Assembly: GCF_000313135.1 (NCBI RefSeq) | Contig: NW_004457329.1 | Location: 63,074 to 127,073, forward strand | Length of the DNA stretch: 64,000 nt | DNA from: Acanthamoeba castellanii str. Neff | Taxonomy: Eukaryota > Discosea > Longamoebia > Acanthamoebidae | Reading direction: 5' to 3' | In this document: one piece after another, positions 10,436 through 20,978 of the stretch | Position numbering within the stretch: the first letter of the stretch is position 1 | Layout: each line of letters starts with the position of its first letter | Position numbers and translations under genes: made by a program | The notes under the pieces: model-generated | Told to the model about the DNA's origin: nothing | What the model saw: only the letters and a program-made list of their open reading frames with translations | The model's database searches: none

Positions 10436-12468
10436 TCAATCGTTCTTGCTGGACGCGGCGCCGGCTTCGGCTCGCGCGAGGCTGGTGGTGAGAGCAGATT
10501 GCCCGTCAGGTGGTGCAATGAGCCGGAAGCCCGTCAGAAACGCGTGGCGGGGCAGGCCGGCACCCCACAGGGCGAAGAAGAGGATGAACACGACGGCGCT
10601 GTAGGCGCAAGCGAAGGTGGTGTGCGAGAGCGGCGAGGACCAGGCGAAGAAGGAGGCCAGCACGAGGATGAGGATGTTGCCCAGGACGGCGAAGCCGAGG
10701 GAGTGCAGGAGGCAGGCCGTGATGACCGATGTCTGCCGCGGGATGAAGCAGGGGGTGCTCCGGAGCCACTCCAGCTGCGCGCCCATCTTGCGCTTGGTCA
10801 GCTGCGACGAAACCGCGCCGGCTGGGGAGGCGAAGGCGCAGCCGAGCATGTAGTGGTAGAGCACGTAGGGACCGTAGACCGCCCAGTAGAGCATCGCCGT
10901 CCAGGCAAAGAACAGGGACCACCCGATGAGCGGGGACAGGGCCGTGGGCAGGAGCACGTCCCAGCGATAGAGCGCGGCGGGGATGCCGAGCAGCGGGACA
11001 GCGCCGAACAGCCAGATCGAGAGGTGCTTGGAGAAAACGGGAGGCAGACACAAGGTCCAGGGCCGCCCTCCAGCGGAGGCGATCATGCGCTTCGAGTAGC
11101 GAGTCTCCAAGACGCGGCTGGCGGAGACGGAGAAGACTACCAGCAGGACGACAAGCGGTACTCCCAAGTGAAGTGCGTACCACGACACGGGGACCAAGCC
11201 AGTGACCTAGCCAGTCCAGAAGACCACGTCAGACGAGGGCATTGCGGGCACTTTGAGGGTGATGAATGTCGTGCGCGTACCTGACTCGCGTAGGAGTGCC
11301 AAAGGGCGATCCAGCCGTGGAGCGGGTAGTTCTTCCACACCCACGGCTTGACGTTCTTGCCCGCGAAGTGGACCACGCGCACGCTGGGCTGATACTCGGA
11401 TCCGCCTTCCTCGGTGCCGAGAAGGGTGTCGTTGGAATCCGAGCCCCACTGCCAGTTGTAGCGCTCATCGAGTTGAAAGCAGCGGCCCTTGGCCTTCGAA
11501 GTGGGCTCCCAGCGCGGCGGCTCGTAGCGCAGATCATCAGGTTCCGGCGCAGAACCCGGGTGAGTGCCGTGCCTGAAGGCGGTGAGACCTTGATGTACCA
11601 AATACAGGGGAGGCTGTGGGCGTCCACGTACTGGCACCAGTGCATGAAGAGAGTGTTCATGAAGTTGAACTCGGTTTCCGGCCTGGTCTTGGCTATCTGC
11701 TCCGCAGTGCTGCACAACAAACAGTGGTTGGCGAGTGTGAATTGAATTGAATTGGGCGGACACGTGGTGGTAACGAAGCGATGCACCTGAGCATCTGTTG
11801 GAAGAGCGGTTTTGAGGGATGGAGCACCAACAGGCCGAAGTCAAAGTCGAACTTACGCGACTCATGTCTCCCCATGCCGGCGCACAGGACTTCGCCACAC
11901 TGAAACACTTCGTCGATGTTTGTGCGCACAATACAATCGGCATCTGAGCACCACACGCGTTTGGGGTGAGAGTGAATCGGTCGCACGAAGAAGAAGAGAA
12001 GGGGGGTAATCAGATACCCAGAAAGACGATGCGATGATAGTCGATGAGGGACCAGAGCGACAGCTTGGTGAAGGTGTAGTGGTCCATGTCAAACGGATTG
12101 GGGAAGAGTGGAATGGCGATCAGCCGCCACCCATCGCTCCGCATCCTCGCGCGCATACCTTCCGACACCTTCCGCAGCACAACCGCCACGAGCTCTTTCT
12201 TCGTTCCTTTTGCCAAAGAACGAAAACGGAAAAAGGAGAGGGGGGTCAGGAGCGAAAGAGGGGAGATAGAAAGGGAGGGGCTACCAGTTGCGCGAAGGGA
12301 AGCGCCCAGCGCGCGTGCGCCGACGGCGTATTCGTCGCTGGCAACGAAAGTGACATAGGCCTCCCTTGGCGCTCCCGCCACCCCGGCCACGAGGTACTCA
12401 AAAAAGAACACTAGAAACACAACGGCAAGGCATGCCGCCAACACACCCCTGGGTTTGCCTGCCTCCAT
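10436..12468 (-). CDS. GT8 glycosyltransferase with multi-pass C-terminus (IPUT1/PGSIP6-like)
   Basis: Start ATG at 12468 (MEAGKPRGVLAA), followed by an N-terminal hydrophobic anchor. The GT8 catalytic core shows YVTFVASDEYAVGARALG, the DxD metal site DADCIVRTNIDEVF, FDFDFGLLVLHPSKPLF, and VRVVHFAGKNVKPWVW. About 250 C-terminal residues hold five or more hydrophobic helices and end at 10436. GT8 plus a multi-spanning tail is the layout of plant IPUT1/PGSIP6, which adds glucuronic acid to inositol phosphorylceramide; glycogenin itself has no such tail. Inference: a Golgi membrane enzyme of sphingolipid or glycan glycosylation. Exon joins inside the GT8 core are approximate. Confidence 0.75.
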
Positions 12469-12959
12469 CTTTGTCTCCCTGGCACCAACGGCTCCGCTTC
12501 CTTGGCTGGTGTTAGGGAAAAGCAATTTCTCGAATTTTTCTCTCTTTTTTTTCGAGTATTTGCAGGAAGAACTCGCCAGGTGCTCGGGCGGAACAAGGCC
12601 TCGCGCCCAGTGACCGCGTCAACTGAAGTGAAAGATTGCGGCACTTTTCTTCTCTATTTCTCATGCCTATTGGTCTAGAAAATAACCCGAGAACATGTGA
12701 CCGGCCCATGGGTAAATTCGGCCGAAGCGGAATGAAGTCCGCGCATATTAATCGTGGCTTTATGCATGATTGGTTGTTCAACCGCGGACGTTGTTACTGG
12801 GAAACCGGAATGAAGGGATCTGATAAAACGAAGATTGACTGGGAGAACAAGTTGTGTGCTGTTTATGACAACAAGGGACAGAGAGAAATATCTTCACGCT
12901 GTGCAAATATTTACACGCGTGTTTGTGTGAGGTGGTACAGAACAGTGTGCTGACATCGG
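12469..12959. other. Spacer between two minus-strand genes, no gene seen
   Basis: 491 bp, relatively AT-rich compared with flanks. It contains the promoter side of the GT8 gene and the 3' side of the zinc-motif gene. Reading frames here are short and lack codon bias. No RNA gene recognised. Confidence 0.4.
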
Positions 12960-14267
12960 TCAGTTGAGAAGGTTCTTGATCGCCGGGCTCCTCGTCGCGG
13001 GTTGCGCGCCGTGTCGCCGGTTGGCGAGGCAGGTGTCGCAAAGCCTGCGCCGGGAGAAGTGCAATGTCAGCGCCATGTGGCAGTGCAGCGACCTCGAGGT
13101 ATGTGAGCGACGTACCAGGTGGGTTCAGGAGTGGTGGTGTCAAAACGCTGGGCCGATGCGGCCGACGAGTGGCACTGCTGGCACGAAGGCTGGGGAGTAG
13201 AGGGAGGGTAGCGGGGAGTGGGGATGGCGAGCGGGTTCGTCGAACTCGTCGGGAAGAAGGTGGAGAGCGAAGGAAGGCCGCCGGCAGCGGAAGAAGAAGA
13301 TGAGGAAGAAAACGAAGATGAGGAAGTCGTCGAGGTGGTGGCAAACATCTCCGTGGGCATGGCCACCGGTGCCAAGCCCAGCATGGGAACCATTGCCGCG
13401 TAGTAGGACATCTGCTGCAGAAGATCTTGGAACAGCACCGGACCGGGCGTCGGCGGCGAGCCATAGGGCGTGACCAACGCCGAAGAAGATGCGCTCGCGG
13501 GCGATGCCGGGTGGTGGTGAGCAGCGACGTGGTACTGCACGTGGAGTTGCTGTGGGTAGGAGGCCATCGACAGAGGTGGCGACGAGGCAGGCGAGCAGGG
13601 ACTCGAGGAGCTCGTGGTCGCCGAGGAGAGATGATGCGGCAAAGATCCGTTGGTCGAACCGGCGGTCTGGGGCGACGCCGGCGATGAGGAGGCGTGGTGC
13701 TGGGAGGCGTGGGCCAGGGCGGCCAGCGATAGGGCCGCTGGCGACGCGGACGACGATACCGCGGATGCGAAGAGGCCGGCTTGAGGCACACAGTCGGAGC
13801 AGCTTTGGGTGTGGCGGCTCTGGTAGCTGAGCAGGTAGAGATGCGCCGCGACCGGGTCCTACAAGAAACACAGTCGGTCAGAAGAATGAAGTGAAAAGAG
13901 CGAAAGCAGGGCAGGCTTTTCTGCCCGCGGACAAAAAAACGAAGAAGATGGACCAAGGAACGGAGGCCAAAAGGCAAGGGATAAGATGAGGTACCTGTCC
14001 TAGGTTGTCAGGGAGGGTACGAGGCGGTGATCGATTCTCTTGGAAGTCTTCTTTCTTGATGGACTTGCCATGGCGGTGTTGATGGACGTCGATGGCCGGC
14101 TCCACAGATGATGTCGTTTCTCGCCTCTTCTTCTTGTTCTTGTAGTACTCGCGTCGCTTCTGCGAGGTGAGGTAGGTCTTGTTGTAGCACGTCCGGCACA
14201 GCCGCGCCTGCTTGACCGCGAACTTGATGTTTCGCTGGCACCCACGACACTCGCCCGATGATTCCAT
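12960..14267 (-). CDS. Zinc-motif protein with CxxC pairs at both ends and a Ser/Ala/His-rich middle
   Basis: Exon 1 (14267-13995) starts MESSGECRGCQRN and contains C-x2-C-x13-C-x2-C (CRGC then LCRTCYNKTYL), a compact zinc ribbon or treble-clef-like unit, then a basic stretch. Exon 2 starts at 13858 and is rich in Ser, Ala, Pro and His with homopolymer runs, and includes CQQCHSSAASAQRF. The final exon reads HCHMALTLHF then RRRLCDTCLANRRHG, stopping at 12960. The last part resembles the N-terminal module (LCxTC preceded by a C-x-H pair), so the CQQC pair and the LCDTC pair could form one split finger. No family recognised; the basic fingers and low-complexity middle would suit a nucleic-acid-binding regulator, which is a guess. 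Confidence 0.6.
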
Positions 14268-15247
14268 CCTTTCGAGCGTTCTTTTGGTGGTGAAGTGGTC
14301 AGAGTTCGATCGGGGAGTAGTTTCGATCGTGTGGCGTGCGCGGTTTGATTCTGGTTGCGGCGCCGCCGGGAGTCAGTCAGTCTCAAGGGAGGAGGCTGGC
14401 CCAATGAACTGGCGTGTCGGCAATGATGCGCACCTTGTTCTCTCTCTCTCCAACGTCTGCCCGCGCTGAGTTCCACGCTAGGTTGATGGACGGTCGAGCA
14501 CAGGTGAAAGACAGGGGTGTGTTCAGTGGTGGGCGCAGAAGTACAACTGAGCCCCGCAAGGAGAGAGGCTCGCTCCAAGTGCTTGGTCCCCACCTGGCGG
14601 TGGCTCCGCCCTCCTCGCGTCTTTTTGGCAACACCAATAGAAAGCGTGAGTGTGGGTGCGCGGTTCTTCTGACTCGGTGCAACCGGCCGTGCCATCAAGC
14701 GTCCGGGAGCGCTGCGCGACGGGGAAGGGGGTACGAAAGCGCAGAAAAGCACCTCTTCGCGTGGGCTGGGTGGCGTAGATGCAGACACGGGACAGGCCAC
14801 AAGACTGCGAGGACTGTTTAGCGGGGGATTCAGTGCTGGTGCGCTATGTGCTCCACTCGGACAAAAGGCTTCGGCATAACTCGGCCAATCAGCTGAATCC
14901 AGTTCGGCCTTGTGACCGATATGACCGCCTTGAGGTGTGGCCGGGTGTTGCACGATCACGTTATGACCCGAAGCGAAGGAACATTTGCGGAACAATGTCC
15001 CAGTGAAAATTGTCACCAGCTGCGCTTCAAAGGTATGAACATCTTTTGGCGTTTTTGACATCCTTGTCGAGTATGAGATTTTGGCGGCAAGAACCAAGGC
15101 GCAGTTAGTCTGGACGGGGTGATGTTGACGAATCATCTTCGCAATGACATTTTCTATGGGCTCATGTCTCAGGTTTTGCACGATCAAAATAAATAGAATC
15201 AGAGCCTTGTTTATGTGTCAGAAAGATCGAGCACGACAACATTTAAT
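14268..15247. other. Gene-poor stretch, about 980 bp
   Basis: Upstream of the zinc-motif gene and downstream of eL33. A long minus-strand open frame crosses it but has no recognisable domain and runs out of frame through the zinc-motif gene's first exon, so it is not called. The part near 14820-15240 is less GC-rich. No tRNA or other RNA structure was recognised by eye. Confidence 0.4.
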
Positions 15248-15730
15248 TTATACGCGCGAAGGGTAGAGCATCACACGGAGGGTGGCGCCCATGGCCTGAG
15301 GGGGCAGGTTGTTCACGAACCTGGCCCTCACGAGACCGCTGTTGCCGTGGGGGCGGGCGATGCGGCCCCAGATGACCCTGATCTTGGTGCCCTGCTTCTT
15401 CTTGTGGCCCCGGTAGACGAAGGCGATCCTCTTGCCGAGGTAGAACTCAGTGTCCTCCTTCTGCTGGACACCCTCGATGGCGACGAGGGCGACGTCGGGG
15501 TTCTGGGTACGGTGGCCCCTCTGGAAGCCCACGAAGGTGCCCTTGGTGTAGAGTCTGTGTGTTACGAAATGCAAGGTGAGATGGGCGATCAACAAGAATC
15601 AGATTCCTCCCTTAGAATTCAAATGGGCAGGGAGAAAATCAAAATGAAGATCTAAGAGAGGGCGTCCACACGGAGAGGACGAACACCATAGACAAAGCAA
15701 GAGAACGTACCGCACAGGTTGTCTGCCCAT
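15248..15730 (-). CDS. RPL35A: 60S ribosomal protein eL33 (RPL35A)
   Basis: Two exons: 15730-15711 (MGRQPV plus two bases) and 15554-15248. The join gives MGRQPVRLYTKGTFVGFQRG and continues through EDTEFYLGKRIAFVYRGHKKK, IRVIWGRIARPHGNSGLVRARF and NNLPPQAMGATLRVMLYPSRV. These match the eL33 family along its whole length (about 109 residues). The intron is GTACGT...CACAG, 156 nt, placed very early as is common for ribosomal protein genes. It shares a 240-bp divergent region with ORC2. Confidence 0.97.
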
Positions 15731-15970
15731 GGTTGCTGATTCGATAAAAGCCGGTCGTACGCGGGAGGGCGATGGCCGATGCTTGCGGGAGAGAAAGAGA
15801 GAAGAAGGAGAATAAAACCAACCAAAGCCGGATAATAGCGACCACCAGAGTGCCGCCAAAAATCCAGCCAGCGTCTTTTTTCTGAATTATGCCAAATATG
15901 CAGCCCCTTTTTTATTTGCTTTCCCGCTCTTTTGGCGCGTTCTTCAGCCAAGATCCTCTCTTGCAACGAT
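15731..15970. promoter_or_regulatory. Divergent promoter region between eL33 and ORC2
   Basis: 240 bp between the two start codons. The ORC2-proximal half is AT-rich and pyrimidine-rich on the coding strand and includes the paired E2F-type motifs listed separately. No TATA box is obvious on either strand. Confidence 0.55.
15920..15938 (+). promoter_or_regulatory. Two adjacent E2F-type sites upstream of ORC2
   Basis: TTTCCCGC at 15920-15927 and TTTGGCGC at 15931-15938 both fit the E2F/DP consensus TTTSSCGC exactly. They are 3 bp apart and end about 32 bp before the ORC2 start codon. ORC2 is a G1/S gene in many eukaryotes. That an E2F/DP factor acts here is inferred. Confidence 0.55.
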
Positions 15971-17835
15971 ATGGACCACGACGAGGAGAGGTTTCAATTT
16001 TGTTCGCTTGAATCAGAGGGCGTGCAGGCGATTCAGCCCAGCATTGAGGTTGTGCGGCAGTGGCACAGTGAAGGCAATGGAAAGGGGCGTAAAAGGAAGA
16101 AGAATACACAGCCCCAACTTGGCGTGGACGACGATGAAGGCGAGGACTACTTCGCGTTTCAAGCCAAACCATCCAAGACTACTAAATCTAGCTTCAAGGA
16201 TTTGAGCGACAAGGTCCTCATCAAGGCCTTCATCGAGGGCGTTCCGGAACAAGCCAGGAACACAGAGTATGCCGAGCATCGCGCCCTCCTCCATAAGGAG
16301 CTCAAGAAATCGTTTCCCAAATGGATGCACCAGATTCAGTACGCACTGCACACTACTGTTGGCGCCTCATCTCAGAACAGCTTACCATGTGGGTGCACAT
16401 GCTCGCTTCAGGTCGGGCTTCAATCTCCTCTTTTACGGCTTCGGCTCGAAGCTCAAACTACTCGACGAGTTCGGCAAGTCAATGCTCTCTGCATATCCGC
16501 TAGTCACGGTCGAGGGCTACTCCCCAACCACCACTGTTCGCAACGTACGTTGCTCCTTCGTTGTGTCGTGTCGTGCCGCGCGTCTCACTGCCAACGCTTA
16601 CTTCGTTCCCCGTTGCCAATTCTTGTGCAACCAGCTGTTGACGATGATTACTCAAAGCGTGCTCGGCGTCGTGCAACCGATGCCCGCCGAACCCATGGAC
16701 CACTGCCGAGTGCTCCAAACCATGTTCCATAGTCAGGTACCGACCAGCCCCCACCCTCGTCAGCTTTCTCGCGCGAGCAAGCACTACGAGACGAAGCGTG
16801 TTCTGCCCCCCCCCCATCAAGCTTCAACCTGATTTTGTAACCGTTCTCTACCGAACTCTCCGTCAGGCCGCGGCAAGGGCTGCGCGGGCTGCCATCCCCG
16901 AGGACTTGTTCATCATTGTACATAACATCGACGGCCTCGCGCTCCGAAGTCCAGCCGCTCAATCGGTACCTGTCGCCGACCCACATGATGATATCTCGGC
17001 AGCCGGCCTGAGGCGAAGTAGCTAACGACCAACGCGGCGGTCACAGGTCCTAGCCCGCCTCGCCTCCATACCACAGATTCACATGTTGGCGTCTATCGAT
17101 CATGCCTACGCCCCACTACGTACGCTCACCCCCTTCTGCCCTCCTATTGACCTCAGACTGCCGAGCCGCTCTTACTTTTGCGATGCAGTGTGGAACCACA
17201 TCATGGTCGGCCACTTCAATTTTGCATGGCAGGACGCCACGACTTTCGAGCCCTACGAGCACGAAAGCGAAGCCAACCTCGCCCTCTACAAATCCTTTGG
17301 CAAGAATGAAGTGCAGTGTACGGCCTCCCGCTCACCAGTCGCGCTCCAACGTATATCGATGTAGGACAACGGCACAACCGATGTTTATTTACCGTTTCGT
17401 GTGCGCGCAGCGGGTCACAAGAGCGTGCGATCCGTACTCAACTCCGTGCCGGCCAATGCCAAACGCATCTTCAAGCTCCTGGCCAACACACAGCTCCAAA
17501 AGATCAAGGAAATGAAGGAACTCGGCGGTCGAGGTACGCGCCCTCCAGGCCTCGCGCATCGCGTGTGTGCGGTTGGTGTGCGGCGTGTTCACGATGCCTC
17601 ATCTTTTGCAGGTGCGGCACGAAGGAAAGCCATCGCGCTGGCCGAGTTTTCAACGATGTGCGAGCAGAACCTGCTCGCAGGCGGGCGCGACGCGCTCAAC
17701 ACGCACCTTCGAGAGTTCTTTGACCACAAGATCGTCAAGAAGGTGGGCCAGTCCGGCGAGGAGATGCTCTACGTCGACATGTCCGAGAAGGAGCTCGTCA
17801 GCGTACTCCAGGAGGACCTCGCCAAAGTCGACTAG
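15971..17835 (+). CDS. ORC2: Origin recognition complex subunit 2
   Basis: Start MDHDEERFQFCSLE at 15971. Conserved ORC2 segments, in order: FNLLFYGFGSKLKLLDEF, then PLVTVEGYSPTTT, LFIIVHNIDGLALR, ARLASIPQIHMLASIDHAYAP, LWNHIMVGHFNFAWQDATTF, and a C-terminal winged-helix-like segment (RRKAIALAEFSTMCEQNLL, KKVGQSGEEMLYVDMSEKE). The AAA+-like domain has GFGSK, a degenerate P-loop, as is usual for Orc2. It acts in the nucleus as part of ORC, which loads MCM helicase at origins. About nine exons with GTACG/GTACC-type donors. The tail-to-tail gap to the CDF transporter is 104 bp. Confidence 0.95.
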
Positions 17836-17939
17836 GGCCGCGCTGCTCGCTACATCACACAACACAATCGACCACTTCGCTTCAAGCAGCACACGTTCCC
17901 TTGCGATCGAACACGGTCGACAAAAATAGGCGCCAGCTT

Positions 17940-20774
17940 TTACTTCCACATGTGGCCCGGTCGGCCTTGGGGGTACTCGGCCTCGCGGATGGCGGGGAAG
18001 GAGGGCAGGGAGGGGGGCGACAGGGGTAGCTTGAGGTCGCCCAGTCCCTTGCCTCCCTCCTCCTCCATCCTCGCCCGCATCATCCGCTGCTGCTTGATCC
18101 AATTGTTCCATTCCTGCGCGCACACACGCACACGCACAGTCAGCAAAGGCTGCTGAGCACAGCTCTGTGCCAACAACGGCCGTGGAGAGGAAAGGCGCAC
18201 CCTCTCCTTGTTGGCGGATTGAAGGGTCAGGTTGACCATGATGTCGGCATGATGCACGTCCTTGATGGCGAGGACCTCCTTTTGGATCTTCTTGGCGAGC
18301 TCCTGGGCCTGCTTGAGGCTAATGGTCTCGTCGCCAAAGAGCAGGTCCACCTCCACCGTCAATCGCATGTTGTAGTAATGACAGCACATGTACGAAAGGT
18401 ACACCTGCCCACACACGCGATGCACACATGGTCAATACGTGCGTGCGTGGAGTGGTGTGGCGTGGTGGTGCGGTGCGGAAGGCTGACGGACCTCGGGGAA
18501 GAGGTCGACTTTGGCAACGACGTCCTGATAGATCTCGGACTGCGGTCGCATGAGCGTCTGCAGGGTCTGCGACTGCGGTGGCTCGGGGTCGACGTGCACC
18601 TGAAATGGCCCCCGACGACGGAAGGAAGTCGCGTGAGCAGGGAAAGCGGTGCTTGTAGGCGCGTGCGAGGTGGGTTGTGTGGTACGTACCATGACATCGT
18701 TCACTTGCGGGACCGCGTCGAGGAGCGTGAGCCTGACTCGCTTTGCCACCTGGTGCGCAGCGGACACGCTCAGCAGGTGGTCCACCTGGATCTTCACGTC
18801 CACGATGCTGTAGGTCCCCATCTTTCGCGCCCTGTGACCGTCGTACACAGATGAGTGGCCACTGAGTACCACAGCTGCAGCGAAAGAAGAGCGGCCCGCC
18901 GGGTACCTGATCTTGCGTGCTTCGACCACTCCTTCCACGTTCCTGATGAGCTTCTCCATGTAGTTGAGCATATCATGCTCGATCGAGGCATCGGTCAACT
19001 CCCGCACGCTCTTCATTCCCATCTCTGCAGTGAGCGGTGTTTGATCGCGGTGAGTCGTACTGCAGCCCAGGCGCTGTGACTCCGACACACCCACACACAC
19101 ATACACACACACAACACACGCATACACACACGAATTATGTGTACGCACCAACACCCATCTTCACGATCATGACACCGACCGCAAGGCCGGCGACCGGATC
19201 CAGCCACGCGACGCCGTACTGCGCGCCGGCAACGCCGAACAGCGCCACCACCGAGGAAATCGCATCTGGGTTTGCACTTTGATGAGCGCCAAAGTGGCGC
19301 GGGCGCGAGCGCGGGCGTGGGTCTTACCCGTTCGGTGGTGCCATGCGTTGGCGATGAGCAGTTCGCTTCCCGCTCGCTTGCCGATTCGCACCGTCGCGTG
19401 GTACAAGGCCTCTGTGAGATTCGCCCCCCCCCCAACACGAATTGGTGGTGGCCGTCAGTACAATCACACCACTCGTGGGCGAAGAGTGTGAGCGTACCTT
19501 TGAAGAGAATGGAGCCGAGGGCGCCGTAGAGGGCTAAATTGGAGGGCACCTCTGAGGAGAGAAAAAAGAGAAGAGTGTGGTGAGGGTCCACGGTCGACGT
19601 TGTGCTCTTCGGTCGTCCGAATAGAAGCGACGAGTACCGGTGGACATGTTCATGAGAGAATCCACGGCGTGGCCGCCGATGCCCACTCCCGTGGCGACCA
19701 ACGTGACAGCCACCAAAAACGTGCCTGCACGAACCGAACCGAACCAAACACACACCGATTAGTTGCCAAGCTCGACACACGACACACACGGCACACGACA
19801 CGACACACTATCGTGGCGAGCGAAGCCGAGGAGGGAAGCGAACCCATGGTCTCAAACTTGCCGTGGCCGTACGGGTATTGGGCATTGTGCGGCAGCTGTG
19901 GTGTTGTGAGTCACGGCCAAGGCAACGGAAAACAGTAATGTGAGACATGTGACCGTGATGAGGGAGGGGGCAAAGAAGAAGGTGTCTTTCAATGCACGCA
20001 CCTGCATCATGTGGATGGCCCACAGCGTGACGATGTCCGATATGCCGTCCGTGAACGAATGCACTGCATCGGCCACCAGCGCTTGCGAATTGCCCATCTG
20101 TCATCCATCGACCACACCAACACAAACGCACACGCACGCGCGCACCACACACGGCAGTGAGATCACGCGACCTGCCCGCGCGCGCGCACGCGGGAAGGGG
20201 CGGCGCTTACGGTGCCGGCGATGGCCTTGCCTGTGCCGAGAAGGATGTTGAGGCCCAGCCCGACCCACGTGATGACCCGCATCTGCTTGTTCTGCTCCTG
20301 CACGTCCTCGGCCTCTTTCCTGTAGTCCACCTCCTTCTCCTCCTCCTCTTTCCTCTTCTGGTCCTCCGCCTCCTCCTGACCCGAGATCTTTCGCCAGAGG
20401 GCGGCCAGCGAGAATGCAGATGAGCCCTCCTTCCCGTGGTGGTCGGGCTTGTGGTGGCGGGGAGGACCACCACCGCCGCCATCGCTGACCCCACCGTGGA
20501 ATCGCGCTTGCGTGGATGGCAGCAAAGATGTGGGTGGTGCGGAAGGGGTTCTAAGAGAAAGGGAGGAGGATCGGTGACTGGAGGGGCATCGCGATAGTGT
20601 CGGTGCGGGCAGCGAGGTAAATCGCTGCGATTTCGAAGACGGGGGACCCATTGGTGCCAGAATGCGGAGGCTGAAGCTTCGTGCCGTGTTCCCTGTAAGA
20701 TACGACGGCGACGATCCCACAGCACGGCCTCGCATGCCTGCAGCCTGGCACTGTGGCCGAGCCAGCCTCTTCAT
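17940..20774 (-). CDS. Cation diffusion facilitator with mitochondrial-type presequence (MMT/FieF-like)
   Basis: Start MKRLARPQCQAAG at 20774. The first about 75 residues are rich in Arg, Ser and Ala with almost no acidic residues, as in a mitochondrial transit peptide. An acidic/basic coiled stretch follows, then TM1 (VITWVGLGLNILLGTGKAIAG), TM2 with the metal site DAVHSFTDGISD (HxxxD), PYGHGKFET, further TM segments, and TM5 with AWHHRTDAISS (second HxxxD). The C-terminal cytosolic metallochaperone-like domain includes VDVKIQVDHLLSVSAAHQVA and MRLTVEVDLLFG. The family exports Zn, Fe or Mn by proton antiport. The HxxxD pairs with a presequence suggest a mitochondrial iron or zinc carrier, as for yeast MMT1/2; the metal is not determined. 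More than ten exons. Confidence 0.85.
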
Positions 20775-20978
20775 CCTTCTTCTTATTCTTCCCCGTGTAA
20801 ATAAATAATGTTTTTTATTATTTTACTTTTTCTTTGTTTTTGTTCCGTTTGTGTTTTGTGGGAGAGGCCTCCTCTTCGTCTCCTCCGCGCCAGCGCGTTC
20901 AAAATCTCCTTTGGTCGCGCGGCTTCCTCCCCAGGCGGCTGCGGCTGTGCCGTCAGCCCGGTGGCGAGGCGGCGTACG

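Noticed and set aside
10436..12468. Glycogenin
   Set aside because: GT8 core fits, but the C-terminal multi-spanning domain is not found in glycogenin.
14000..15187. 395-residue open frame on the minus strand
   Set aside because: It crosses a gene-poor region and then runs out of frame through the zinc-motif gene's first exon; no domain, compositional noise.
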